A model generated the notes under the pieces. That model was not told where the DNA came from and made no database searches. It worked only from the letters and a program-made list of their open reading frames with translations. Position numbers and translations under genes: made by a program. From positions 310,001-374,000 of the forward strand of contig NZ_LBIP01000018.1 in assembly GCF_001280435.1 (NCBI RefSeq): DNA of 64,000 nt, in the 5' to 3' direction. Positions 17,943 through 25,452 of the stretch are shown piece after piece; position 1 is the stretch's first letter, and the number at the start of each line of letters is the position of its first letter. This DNA comes from Mangrovimonas xylaniphaga. Its GTDB lineage: Bacteria > Bacteroidota > Bacteroidia > Flavobacteriales > Flavobacteriaceae.

Positions 17943-18818
17943 TTAATTCTCCGTTAATTTATCTAATGTATAGCGTATTAAACGCGAAATTGTCTCTTTA
18001 GGATTGTTACTGAATTGTCCTGTAGCTCTATTTGCTATAATGGCATTCATAGATACCGCTTTGTGGTTCAGTAATTTTGATAACCCATAGATAGCAGAAG
18101 TTTCCATTTCTAAATTGGTGATCGATAATCCTTTGTGCTTAAAGGTTGCTAATTTACTGTTCAAATCCCGATCTTCAATGCTTAATCTCAATATTCTTCC
18201 CTGTGGGCCATAAAATCCAACATTGGTACCTGTAAAACCATCAATGGTTTCATGTGATTTTAAACGTTCAAACAAAGAAGTGTCACATCCTATAACATAG
18301 GGCTTTGACTTGTCTTTGGACCATTTAGTGTGTTGCATAAAGCTCTCAGAAACATCTTTCAATAGTTCTAAACCTTTACAATCGTAAAATGTCAAAAGAT
18401 TATCAAAACCAATAGCTTGTTTGCTTATAACAAAGCTATCTACAGGAATATGCTCTTGTATAGAGCCGGAAGTTCCAATTCTAACAATGTCCAATGAAGT
18501 AAGGTTTTCTTTGATTTCCTTTTTGGAAAAATCAATATTCATCAAAGCATCCAGTTCATTTAGTACAATGTCAATGTTGTCGGTTCCAATTCCTGTGGAG
18601 ATTACGGTTATGCGTTTGTTTTTATAAGTGCCAGTTTGGGTATGGAATTCCCGTTTTCTTTTTTTGAATTCAATGGAATCAAAATATTGAGAAACTTGAT
18701 CAACTCTATCTGGATCTCCAACCAAAATGATGGTTTCGGAAACATTTTCGGGTAATAAATTGAGATGGTAGATAGAACCGTCTGGATTTAAAATAAGTTC
18801 CGAAGCTTTAAATGGCAT
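17943..18818 (-). CDS. nucleoside phosphorylase (uridine phosphorylase-like)
   Basis: The 291-residue protein belongs to the NP-I family. The signature GDPDRV near residues 34-39 binds phosphate, VISTGIGTDNIDIVL near residue 72 contacts the nucleoside, VRIGTSGSIQ follows near residue 111, and LEMETSAIYGL near residue 231 is the conserved ribose-binding Glu-Met-Glu segment. It should cleave a nucleoside to base plus ribose-1-phosphate in the cytoplasm; uridine is the best guess from the overall resemblance. It overlaps the DUF1835 gene by 11 bp and precedes the substrate-binding protein by 2 bp. Confidence 0.82.
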   Translation of the reverse strand: MPFKASELILNPDGSIYHLNLLPENVSETIILVGDPDRVDQVSQYFDSIEFKKRKREFHTQTGTYKNKRITVISTGIGTDNIDIVLNELDALMNIDFSKKEIKENLTSLDIVRIGTSGSIQEHIPVDSFVISKQAIGFDNLLTFYDCKGLELLKDVSESFMQHTKWSKDKSKPYVIGCDTSLFERLKSHETIDGFTGTNVGFYGPQGRILRLSIEDRDLNSKLATFKHKGLSITNLEMETSAIYGLSKLLNHKAVSMNAIIANRATGQFSNNPKETISRLIRYTLDKLTEN

Positions 18819-19743
18819 TTATGGGGGTTTTGATGAGTTTGTTCTCCTGTTTGCTGAATTGGAAATCCAAGCGGTTCACACCGCCATACCAAATATTATT
18901 GTTGATGTCCATGGCAAAATTCGATTGATTTAAAAGGGCTTCATGTCCTTTTCTGTTCAGTGAAATATCGGTTTCACTTTCATCAAAAAACATGGAGAGA
19001 TGCTCAATCAATCGGTTAATTTGAATATCACCAAAACCGTAATATCCTTGGTAATTCAAAATGTAGCCCAACAGGTGATGGCGTGATTTTATGGTGTTGT
19101 CCCTAACAATAATTAGGATGTTTTGTTCCAAGGCGCTCAATCCGCTTCTAGAATCCGGAAAACGCTCCAAATGTGCTTTTAGGCAATTGCTTAAATATTC
19201 AAAAGAAGAATTTGTTGTAATGTAGGGTTTTAACAGGTTGTGGTCCTTTCCGCAGTAAATACTCCATAAAGTATCTGCCATATTAATATCAAAATCCTTC
19301 AAGAGTATCCTGTCATCATAATGTTCCAAGAGTTGATCTTGGGTAAGCTCCGAAAGTCCTTTAAGGTTCTTTTCACCCTCCACACGCCCACTGCAAACGA
19401 GGTAGAGTGGGAGGTTCATTTTCTTTTGAAGAATAAGGCTCAGTACTGCAATAAGATTGATGTGGCAAAATAAATCGTATTCAAACCACAAGATGATTTC
19501 CGAATAGTTTTCGGGGTTATTAAGTTTATTGATGTCTATGTAGAATTTTTTTTCATCAAATTCCAAACCGTAAATATCCCTAAAGAATTCCTTTCGCAAT
19601 TGAACGAACTCCTTGGAGTCGATATCTTCGGTGGTAGGGCCTTCACAAAGCATTTCGTCCCAAGTGAGAATGTCACCGGTAATATCGTACTCTAACAATT
19701 TTTTGGTGAGTTGACCACCATTTGTAATGTGAAGCGTCTCCAT
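18808..19743 (-). CDS. DUF1835 domain protein
   Basis: The 311-residue protein opens with the DUF1835 pattern LHITNGGQLTKKLLEYDITGDILTWDEMLCEGP. The rest contains LWFEYDLFCHINLIAVLSL near residue 85 and a C-terminal alpha-helical half (LSALEQNILIIVRDN) that resembles a winged-helix-like domain. The family function is unknown. It begins 4 bp after the SUI1 gene and overlaps the phosphorylase gene by 11 bp, so it belongs to the same operon. Confidence 0.8.
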   Translation of the reverse strand: METLHITNGGQLTKKLLEYDITGDILTWDEMLCEGPTTEDIDSKEFVQLRKEFFRDIYGLEFDEKKFYIDINKLNNPENYSEIILWFEYDLFCHINLIAVLSLILQKKMNLPLYLVCSGRVEGEKNLKGLSELTQDQLLEHYDDRILLKDFDINMADTLWSIYCGKDHNLLKPYITTNSSFEYLSNCLKAHLERFPDSRSGLSALEQNILIIVRDNTIKSRHHLLGYILNYQGYYGFGDIQINRLIEHLSMFFDESETDISLNRKGHEALLNQSNFAMDINNNIWYGGVNRLDFQFSKQENKLIKTPINAI

Positions 19744-19747
19744 AAAG

Positions 19748-20077
19748 TTATCCTCCTACGCGTTTTACGGCAAATCCTTTTTCTTTTAGAATCTGCATGA
19801 TTTTATCTCTGTAATCTCCTTGAATGATAATTTTATCGTCTTTAAAACTTCCCCCAACGCTTAGCTTGGTTTTGAGTTCTTTGGCCAAGAGTTTAAAATC
19901 TTCGGTAGCACCTGTATAGCCTTCAAGGATGGTGATAGGCTTTCCTTTACGCTTTTCGTATTTGCAAATAATGGGGTCGTCCTGCATCCAGATATCATCT
20001 TCTGGTGTGGCAGTTTCGGTTTCAGGTTCAGGTTTGTGATCTGGGAAAAGGTGTTTTAATTGATCCTGTAAATCCAT
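19748..20077 (-). CDS. SUI1/eIF1-like translation factor (YciH family)
   Basis: The 109-residue protein has an acidic N-terminal extension (residues 1-35) and a complete SUI1 fold: ITILEGYTGATEDFKLLAKE, KLSVGGSFKDDKIIIQGDY and a basic C-terminal end KGFAVKRVGG. Bacterial YciH/SUI1 proteins bind the small ribosomal subunit and affect start-codon choice or stress translation in the few species tested. It starts 7 bp after the oxygenase gene stop, as the second gene of the operon. Confidence 0.85.
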   Translation of the reverse strand: MDLQDQLKHLFPDHKPEPETETATPEDDIWMQDDPIICKYEKRKGKPITILEGYTGATEDFKLLAKELKTKLSVGGSFKDDKIIIQGDYRDKIMQILKEKGFAVKRVGG

Positions 20078-20084
20078 AAAGTAA

Positions 20085-21035
20085 TTATTGTTTAATGAGT
20101 CCTAGTTCTACTAAACGTTCGTGAAGGAATTCCCCTGCGGTGGTGTCTTCGTATAATTTGGGATGTTCTTCATCTACGCAAGTTTCCAAAACGTCCAATT
20201 TCATTTCAGAAACGGGATGCATAAAAAATGGAATGGAATAGCGAGACGTTCCCCAAAGTTCCTTTGGAGGATTCACCACACGGTGAATAGTAGATTTTAG
20301 TTTATTATTGGTATGTCTTGATAGCATGTCTCCCACATTGATCATTAGTTCGTCAGGTTGGGCAATGGCATCAATCCATTCGCCCTTGTGATTTTGCACC
20401 TGTAAACCGCGACCTTGTGCCCCCATCAAAAGAGTAATCAAATTAATGTCGCCATGGGCTGCCGCTCTAACCGCCTCTTTGGGTTCTTCTATAATAGGAG
20501 GGTAGTGGATAGGTCTTAAAATAGAGTTGCCGTTGTGGATATAATTATCAAAATAAGTTTCCTCAAGCCCTAGCCTAAGAGCTAAAGCGCGCAATACGTA
20601 TTTAGCCGTTTTTTCCAACATCTTGTAGGCCTCTTTTCCAACAGCATTAAATTCGGGAACTTCCTCAACAGTAACATTGTCAGGATATGTTTCGGCTAAT
20701 TTGGGATTGTCTTCCACGTATTGACCAAAATGCCAAAATTCTTTCAAATCGCCTTCTTTTTTGCCTTTGGCACTTTCTTTTCCAAAGGAAACATAACCGC
20801 GTTGCCCTCCAATTCCTGGGATTTCATACTTCTGTTTGGTTTCTAGGGGAAGATCGAAAAAGCGTTTTACTTCGGAATAAAGCGACTCCACCAACTTGTC
20901 GTCCAAGAAATGGCCTTTAAGGGCAACAAATCCTATATCTTCATAGGCTTTTCCTATTTCATCTACGAATTTTTGTTTTCTAATGGGGTCTCCTGAAATA
21001 AAATCCTGAAGGTCAACACTTGGTATTGCGTTCAT
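20085..21035 (-). CDS. 2-oxoglutarate/Fe(II)-dependent oxygenase, isopenicillin N synthase-like
   Basis: The 316-residue protein has the DIOX_N segment (residues 1-120, IPSVDLQDFISGD and DIGFVALKGH) and the jelly-roll core with the iron ligands His-x-Asp in HGDINLITLL near residue 194 and the distal His in TIHRVVNPP near residue 249. The 2-oxoglutarate-binding Arg-x-Ser is in RYSIPFFMHP. The substrate is unknown; this is a broad family that includes IPNS-like and gibberellin-oxidase-like enzymes. It is the first gene of the five-gene minus-strand operon and has an exact -7 promoter box upstream. Confidence 0.83.
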   Translation of the reverse strand: MNAIPSVDLQDFISGDPIRKQKFVDEIGKAYEDIGFVALKGHFLDDKLVESLYSEVKRFFDLPLETKQKYEIPGIGGQRGYVSFGKESAKGKKEGDLKEFWHFGQYVEDNPKLAETYPDNVTVEEVPEFNAVGKEAYKMLEKTAKYVLRALALRLGLEETYFDNYIHNGNSILRPIHYPPIIEEPKEAVRAAAHGDINLITLLMGAQGRGLQVQNHKGEWIDAIAQPDELMINVGDMLSRHTNNKLKSTIHRVVNPPKELWGTSRYSIPFFMHPVSEMKLDVLETCVDEEHPKLYEDTTAGEFLHERLVELGLIKQ

Positions 21036-21063
21036 TATTAAGGTATTTATAGTTGTAATAATA

Positions 21064-21071
21064 CAAAAATA
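21064..21071 (-). promoter_or_regulatory. -7 box of the oxygenase-SUI1-DUF1835 operon promoter
   Basis: The minus strand reads TATTTTTG, matching TAnnTTTG, 28 bp upstream of the oxygenase start codon. A TTTG on the minus strand at 21097-21100 lies 25 bp further upstream, slightly beyond the usual 17-23 bp spacing of a -33 box. Confidence 0.45.
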
Positions 21072-21152
21072 ACGAAAACATAGCTAAAATTTAGTACAAA
21101 TGGTCTTGGGTAAAAAAAAATAAGTTTAAGAAAGGCAGATATAATTTTTAAT

Positions 21153-21160
21153 TAAATTTG
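21153..21160 (+). promoter_or_regulatory. -7 box of the 2-oxoacid dehydrogenase E1 promoter
   Basis: TAAATTTG matches TAnnTTTG exactly. The ATG at 21185 is 24 bp downstream, leaving a short leader. This position also argues against the in-frame TTG at 21158, which lies inside the box, being the start codon. Confidence 0.45.
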
Positions 21161-21184
21161 GCTGAGAAAAGAAACAATATCAAT

Positions 21185-23185
21185 ATGCTAACGTCCATCA
21201 AAAGCAACATTACCTACGATAAAAAGAATTTAGATTCCAAGAAATTGATCCAACTCTATAAGCAGATGTTAAAGCCACGCTTGATAGAAGAAAAGATGTT
21301 GATTTTACTGCGTCAAGGGAAAATTTCGAAGTGGTTTTCAGGTATTGGTCAAGAGGCTATTTCTGTAGGGGTAACTATGGCGTTACAAAAGGAAGAGTAT
21401 GTGTTGCCAATGCATAGAAATTTGGGAGTATTTACTTCTAGGGACATTCCGTTGCATCGTTTGTTCAGTCAGTGGCAAGGAAAAGCCAGTGGTTTTACCA
21501 ATGGACGCGATCGTTCTTTTCACTTTGGAACTCAAGAATACAATATTATAGGAATGATTTCCCATTTGGGACCTCAATTAGGTGTGGCAGATGGTATTGC
21601 CTTGGCGAGTTTGTTAAAAAAGAAAAAACAGGTTACTGCGGTGTTTACGGGAGAAGGAGGGACTAGTGAAGGAGATTTTCACGAAGCGCTCAATGTGGCT
21701 TCTGTGTGGCAATTGCCCGTTATTTTTTGTGTGGAAAACAATGGGTATGGACTTTCAACACCAACTAACGAGCAGTATAACTGCAAGGATATTGCCGATA
21801 GAGGAAAGGGCTATGGTATGGAATCCTTTATTATAGATGGAAATAACATTATTGAAGTGTATACCAAGGTTTCAAAATTGGCCGAAAGTATCCGTAAGCG
21901 TCCGCGACCAATTCTTATTGAGTTTAAAACCTTTAGAATGCGTGGCCATGAGGAGGCTAGCGGTACCAAATATGTTCCAAAGAAATTAATGGACGAATGG
22001 GCAGTAAAGGATCCTTTGAGCAATTTTGAGATGTATTTAAAGGAAACCAATGTCATTACCGATAAGCAAATAGCCGCTGCAAGAGAAAGTATTGCAGAAG
22101 AAATCAATGCGCATTTGCAAATGGCTTATGATGAATCGCCTATAGAACCAAATATAGAAAAGGAATTGGGGGATGTCTATAAAGATTTTAAGTATGAACA
22201 TGTTGAAGCCGGCTCTAAGGTTGCTGAAATTCGTTTCATAGATGCGGTTTCTGAAGGCTTAAAACAGTCCATGGAACGCCATAAGGATTTGGTGGTTATG
22301 GGACAGGATATTGCCGAATATGGTGGTGTATTTAAAATCACTGAAGGCTTTGTGGATGCCTTTGGCAAAGACCGCGTAAGAAATACCCCGATTTGCGAAT
22401 CGGCCATTGTTGAAGTCGGGATGGGGCTGTCTATTGCAGGTATGAAGGCGGTTGTAGAAATGCAGTTTGCCGATTTTGTAAGTTCTGGTTTTAATCCTAT
22501 TGTCAATTATTTGGCCAAATCGCATTACCGTTGGGGGCAACAGGCCGATGTTGTAGTAAGAATGCCTTGTGGTGCTGGTGTTGCTGCGGGGCCATTCCAT
22601 TCGCAAACGAATGAGGCTTGGTTTACCAAAACACCTGGGTTAAAAGTAGTATACCCAGCATTTCCATATGATGCCAAAGGCTTATTAGCAACAGCGATCA
22701 ATGATCCCAATCCAGTGCTGTTTTTTGAGCATAAAGCTTTGTATAGAAGTGTGAAACAGGAAGTTCCTACTAATTATTTTACCTTGCCATTGGGGAAAGC
22801 TGCTCTTTTGAAGGAAGGTACTGATGTCACGATTATTAGTTATGGAGCGGCGGTACATTGGGCCTTGGAAAGTTTAGAAGCTAACCCAAATATTAAAGCA
22901 GATTTGATCGATTTGAGGACTTTACAGCCTTTGGATATAGAAACGGTGTTTGCTTCGGTGAGAAAAACAGGGAGAGTAATAATTCTTCAGGAAGACTCTT
23001 TGTTTGGAGGTATTGCCAGCGACTTGTCGGCAATGATTATGGAGGAGTGTTTTGAGCATTTGGATGCGCCTGTGAAGCGTGTAGCAAGTTTGGAAACCCC
23101 AATTCCGTTTATTTCGCAATTGGAAAATCAATATTTGGCAAAAGCTAGGTTTGAAGAGGCGCTTAAGGAATTGATTGCCTATTAG
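21185..23185 (+). CDS. fused E1 alpha/beta of branched-chain 2-oxoacid dehydrogenase
   Basis: The start is placed at the ATG at 21185; an in-frame TTG at 21158 overlaps a promoter box. The 666-residue protein joins E1 alpha (residues about 20-330) and E1 beta (about 350-666) in one chain. The alpha part has GEGGTSEGDFHEALNVASVW with the thiamine diphosphate-binding pattern ending in VENNGYGLST, and RMRGHEEASGTKYVP. The beta part has VMGQDIAEYGGVFKITEGF, FADFVSSGFNPIVNYLAK and RMPCGAGVAAGPFHSQTNEAW. It decarboxylates 2-oxoisovalerate-type acids and acylates E2. Fusion is common for this enzyme in Bacteroidetes. No E2 or E3 gene is adjacent. Confidence 0.9.
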   Translation: MLTSIKSNITYDKKNLDSKKLIQLYKQMLKPRLIEEKMLILLRQGKISKWFSGIGQEAISVGVTMALQKEEYVLPMHRNLGVFTSRDIPLHRLFSQWQGKASGFTNGRDRSFHFGTQEYNIIGMISHLGPQLGVADGIALASLLKKKKQVTAVFTGEGGTSEGDFHEALNVASVWQLPVIFCVENNGYGLSTPTNEQYNCKDIADRGKGYGMESFIIDGNNIIEVYTKVSKLAESIRKRPRPILIEFKTFRMRGHEEASGTKYVPKKLMDEWAVKDPLSNFEMYLKETNVITDKQIAAARESIAEEINAHLQMAYDESPIEPNIEKELGDVYKDFKYEHVEAGSKVAEIRFIDAVSEGLKQSMERHKDLVVMGQDIAEYGGVFKITEGFVDAFGKDRVRNTPICESAIVEVGMGLSIAGMKAVVEMQFADFVSSGFNPIVNYLAKSHYRWGQQADVVVRMPCGAGVAAGPFHSQTNEAWFTKTPGLKVVYPAFPYDAKGLLATAINDPNPVLFFEHKALYRSVKQEVPTNYFTLPLGKAALLKEGTDVTIISYGAAVHWALESLEANPNIKADLIDLRTLQPLDIETVFASVRKTGRVIILQEDSLFGGIASDLSAMIMEECFEHLDAPVKRVASLETPIPFISQLENQYLAKARFEEALKELIAY

Positions 23186-23216
23186 ATTGAAAAGTTCATT
23201 GTTGAAAATTTAAATT

Positions 23217-23669
23217 ATGCAGTCCAACACTAGTATTATAAAAGTTTTGGGAGTTCTGTTTTTTGTGTTTGCAATATCATGTAAAAAGGAAGTTGAACCA
23301 CCCAAAACACATGAATGGAAAACTTTGAAGGTTACGGCGACAGCATACAATTCTCTCGAAAGTCAGACCAATTCCAATCCTCACATTACAGCTTTTGGCG
23401 ATAGTTTGAAACCAGGATTAAAATATATTGCAGTGTCTAGGGATTTGTTGAAAAAAGGCCTTAAACACGATACGCCTGTAATGATTGAAGGTTTTGATGG
23501 GTTATTTTTGGTGAAAGACAAAATGCACACCCGCTGGACCAATAGAATTGATATCTATATGGGAGTGGATGTGGATTCTGCTAGAAATTGGGGGCGAAAA
23601 AAGGTGAAAATCAAATATCAGGTGGAGATCGTACCTGACTCTATTCCGTCTGAGCTTCAGATAAAATAA
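23217..23669 (+). CDS. 3D-domain (RlpA/MltA-like barrel) lipoprotein
   Basis: The 150-residue product starts with a lipoprotein signal peptide ending in FAISC at residue 22. The mature part opens with LKVTATAYNSLESQTNSNPH and continues with GDSLKPGLKYIAVSRDLLKKG and IDIYMGVDVDSARNWGRKKV. This is the pattern of the 3D (three-Asp) double-psi beta-barrel found in MltA and Bacillus peptidoglycan-active proteins; the Asp of FGDSL, the Asp of RIDIYMG and the Asp before SARNWG are in place. A role in peptidoglycan turnover is likely but not shown. It follows the E1 gene by 31 bp and its 3' end overlaps the convergent exbD remnant by 29 bp. Confidence 0.8.
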   Translation: MQSNTSIIKVLGVLFFVFAISCKKEVEPPKTHEWKTLKVTATAYNSLESQTNSNPHITAFGDSLKPGLKYIAVSRDLLKKGLKHDTPVMIEGFDGLFLVKDKMHTRWTNRIDIYMGVDVDSARNWGRKKVKIKYQVEIVPDSIPSELQIK

Positions 23670-24200
23670 AAGGATAGGCTTCTTTTACTTCCTTTAAATC
23701 TTTTTCGGTTAAATTATCACTAGGCTTTCTTAGGATTTCACTGGCGTATGTGGCTCTTAAATCGTAATACGCTTTAGTGATTTCATCTTGAACTTCAATG
23801 TAAAACTCATATTTAGTCTTCGCTGCAGTTTGTAAAGAGATCACTGCTTTTTGAGGATTCTCGGAGGACGTGATTTCAGATTTTCCGTGACAGTAGTCAC
23901 AGGTTTTTGTGCCATTATTGTCTATAAAGTTGGCTACAACCTGTTTTAGGTCTTGAATCTCAACAATTTTTTCGTTCACCAAAATGTCATTATTTGGGTT
24001 TATCATGACTCTAAGGATGTTTCGTTCCTTAACATCTGCATTGCAATCAGTATTTGGAGGGCAAGGAGGCGGAGTTTTCTGCTTAAGCCTGAGTCCATGG
24101 AGATGGTGGTAGTAACCAAAAAGAAGATGAGCAATAAAAATGCAATATCGGCCATGGAGCCTGCATTTACTTGGGGTGCGGCGTGTCGTGAAGTTTTCAT
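23641..24200 (-). pseudogene. exbD: ExbD/TolR-type biopolymer transport protein, single-base frameshift
   Basis: The first 33 codons (from 24200) encode the ExbD start: [21 protein letters not shown], the membrane helix [14 protein letters not shown] and DSGLSRKL. The frame then runs out into unrelated residues and stops at 24003. From the same point a second frame continues the protein to 23641: [34 protein letters not shown] and a long C-terminal periplasmic domain with a CDYCHG motif. Adding one C in the run near 24069-24074 restores [13 protein letters not shown] and a 186-residue protein. This is either a real inactivating mutation or a base-calling error in one genome. ExbD works with ExbB and TonB to energise outer-membrane receptors; no exbB or second exbD gene is nearby. 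Confidence 0.72.
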
Positions 24201-24265
24201 ATGTCGAGGATTTATGATTTAATGAACCCTTCACAAAAACGATACCATAAAATTTTGTTAAAAAG

Positions 24266-24300
24266 AAAATCGGCATAAATAATGGATTTATGCCGATTTT
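24266..24300 (-). terminator. strong hairpin terminator before exbD
   Basis: A perfect 15-bp stem (24266-24280 with 24286-24300) with a 5-nt loop reads on the minus strand into TTTTCTTTTT. It would end a minus-strand transcript carrying the two mini-ORFs at 24331-24586, since no annotated gene of normal size lies upstream of it. Confidence 0.75.
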
Positions 24301-24330
24301 CCTGATGATTGATTGATGAAAATTCTGTTG

Positions 24331-24399
24331 TCACTTCAACGTTTCCAAATCATCTTCTCTACTGTGAGTACTGTCAATAATTTTAGATAACGCTTTCAT
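24331..24399 (-). CDS. candidate 22-residue mini-ORF
   Basis: The ORF reads MKALSKIIDSTHSREDDLE and ends in TLK. Its leader shares 13 identical bases (CAATCATTAAAAA) with the leader of the other mini-ORF at the same 9-nt distance from the ATG. It is followed by a perfect terminator hairpin 30 bp downstream. These features favour a real transcribed small gene, but translation is not proven and I know no family. Confidence 0.35.
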   Translation of the reverse strand: MKALSKIIDSTHSREDDLETLK

Positions 24400-24490
24400 A
24401 GCTTTTGATTTTTAATGATTGTTAACTGTTGGTTCTTGATTGATGATGAAATTTGATTGATGATGTAATTGGTAATTTTTCTTTTCGCTT

Positions 24491-24586
24491 TTAGAATGTT
24501 ATTCTAAATCGTCTCTTGTTATTCCAAGAATTGCTCTTGCTTCCGTGTAAGGTTTCTGATAATTGATTTGTGTCTAAAGTTCTCAT
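24491..24586 (-). CDS. candidate 31-residue mini-ORF, possible frameshifted paralogue
   Basis: The ORF begins MRTLDTNQLSETLHG and ends NNKRRFRITF. In another frame the same DNA ends ...ILGITRDDLE-stop, which resembles the REDDLE end of the neighbouring mini-ORF. The start (M-R-T-L against M-K-A-L) and the 13-base leader also match. It may therefore be a decayed duplicate. It lies upstream of the other mini-ORF on the same strand. Function is unknown. Confidence 0.28.
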   Translation of the reverse strand: MRTLDTNQLSETLHGSKSNSWNNKRRFRITF

Positions 24587-24835
24587 GATATTTCGTTTTT
24601 AATGATTGATGATTTACTTTATAGACGCCCCCAATTAAAAAATGTTACGGTTAAAACACTGAAGTTTTGGTTTTTAACAGATTTTAACAGTCAAAATGTT
24701 CTTTAGTATTGGTTTACAGTGAGTTTTGCCCGACAAAATGACTTGTGCAGTGTAGAAATGTCAGTTTTTTAACATAAATATTGCTTTGGTATCTATTTTG
24801 TTTAGTGATAGGTGAATTTTTGTTTAACTTAAAAA
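24587..24835. other. intergenic region upstream of hsp20
   Basis: This 249-bp AT-rich gap separates the minus-strand mini-ORFs from hsp20. I see no gene, no exact TAnnTTTG box and no inverted repeat of the CIRCE type. Confidence 0.4.
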
Positions 24836-25324
24836 ATGAACAACATGAGTACTTTAGTAACATTGCCTAAACCAGGCAAAACAACTTCAAACAAAAGAAG
24901 CGTTGCCACACTGCCAAGTTTTTCATCTTGGGTTGACAATTTGTTTGACCCTAGTTTTGGTACAGAGTTTTTGTCCAATTTTAACACTGGTATTACAGCG
25001 CCTGCAGTAAATATAAAAGAGACCAATGATGCCTTCCATTTGGAATTGGCTATTCCCGGAATGAAAAAATCAGATTTTGATATTAACATCGAGAACAAAA
25101 TTTTGACGATTTCCTCAGAGGTCAAAACGCATGATGAAGAGAAAAACGAGAATTACACCAGAAGGGAATTTGGTTATTCTTCATTTAAAAGAACATTTAC
25201 CTTGCCAGATACCGTAGAGTCAGATAAAATTAAGGCTACTTATCAAGATGGAATTTTGGAGGTCAATCTTCCAAAAAGGGATGAAGCAAAGCAGAAACCT
25301 GCAAAACGTATTGAGGTTTCTTAA
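24836..25324 (+). CDS. Hsp20/alpha-crystallin small heat-shock protein
   Basis: The 162-residue protein has a variable N-terminal arm (residues 1-50) and an alpha-crystallin domain starting at PAVNIKETNDAFHLELAIPG. The conserved AxxxxGxL-type motif is ATYQDGILEVNLPK near residue 140. It is an ATP-independent holdase that keeps unfolded proteins soluble in the cytoplasm. An ATG three codons in (24845) is an equally possible start. It is monocistronic, with a terminator hairpin at 25352. Confidence 0.92.
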   Translation: MNNMSTLVTLPKPGKTTSNKRSVATLPSFSSWVDNLFDPSFGTEFLSNFNTGITAPAVNIKETNDAFHLELAIPGMKKSDFDINIENKILTISSEVKTHDEEKNENYTRREFGYSSFKRTFTLPDTVESDKIKATYQDGILEVNLPKRDEAKQKPAKRIEVS

Positions 25325-25351
25325 ACATCGCTTACAATTTATTATATTTAA

Positions 25352-25380
25352 AGGGAGGTGTTAAAGCCTCCCTATTTTTT
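25352..25380 (+). terminator. terminator of hsp20
   Basis: AGGGAGG (25352-25358) pairs with CCTCCCT (25367-25373) around an 8-nt loop and is followed by ATTTTTT. Confidence 0.75.
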
Positions 25381-25452
25381 TCAAATGTTTTTAACAACTA
25401 TTCCATTAAATCATGTAAAATCTTAACTTTACTAGAATTTTTTCTAGGAATT

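Noticed and set aside
23641-24276. A single 211-residue gene on the minus strand
   Set aside because: Its first 70 or so residues are out-of-frame sequence upstream of and inside the true ExbD start; only the part from about 24070 down is ExbD.
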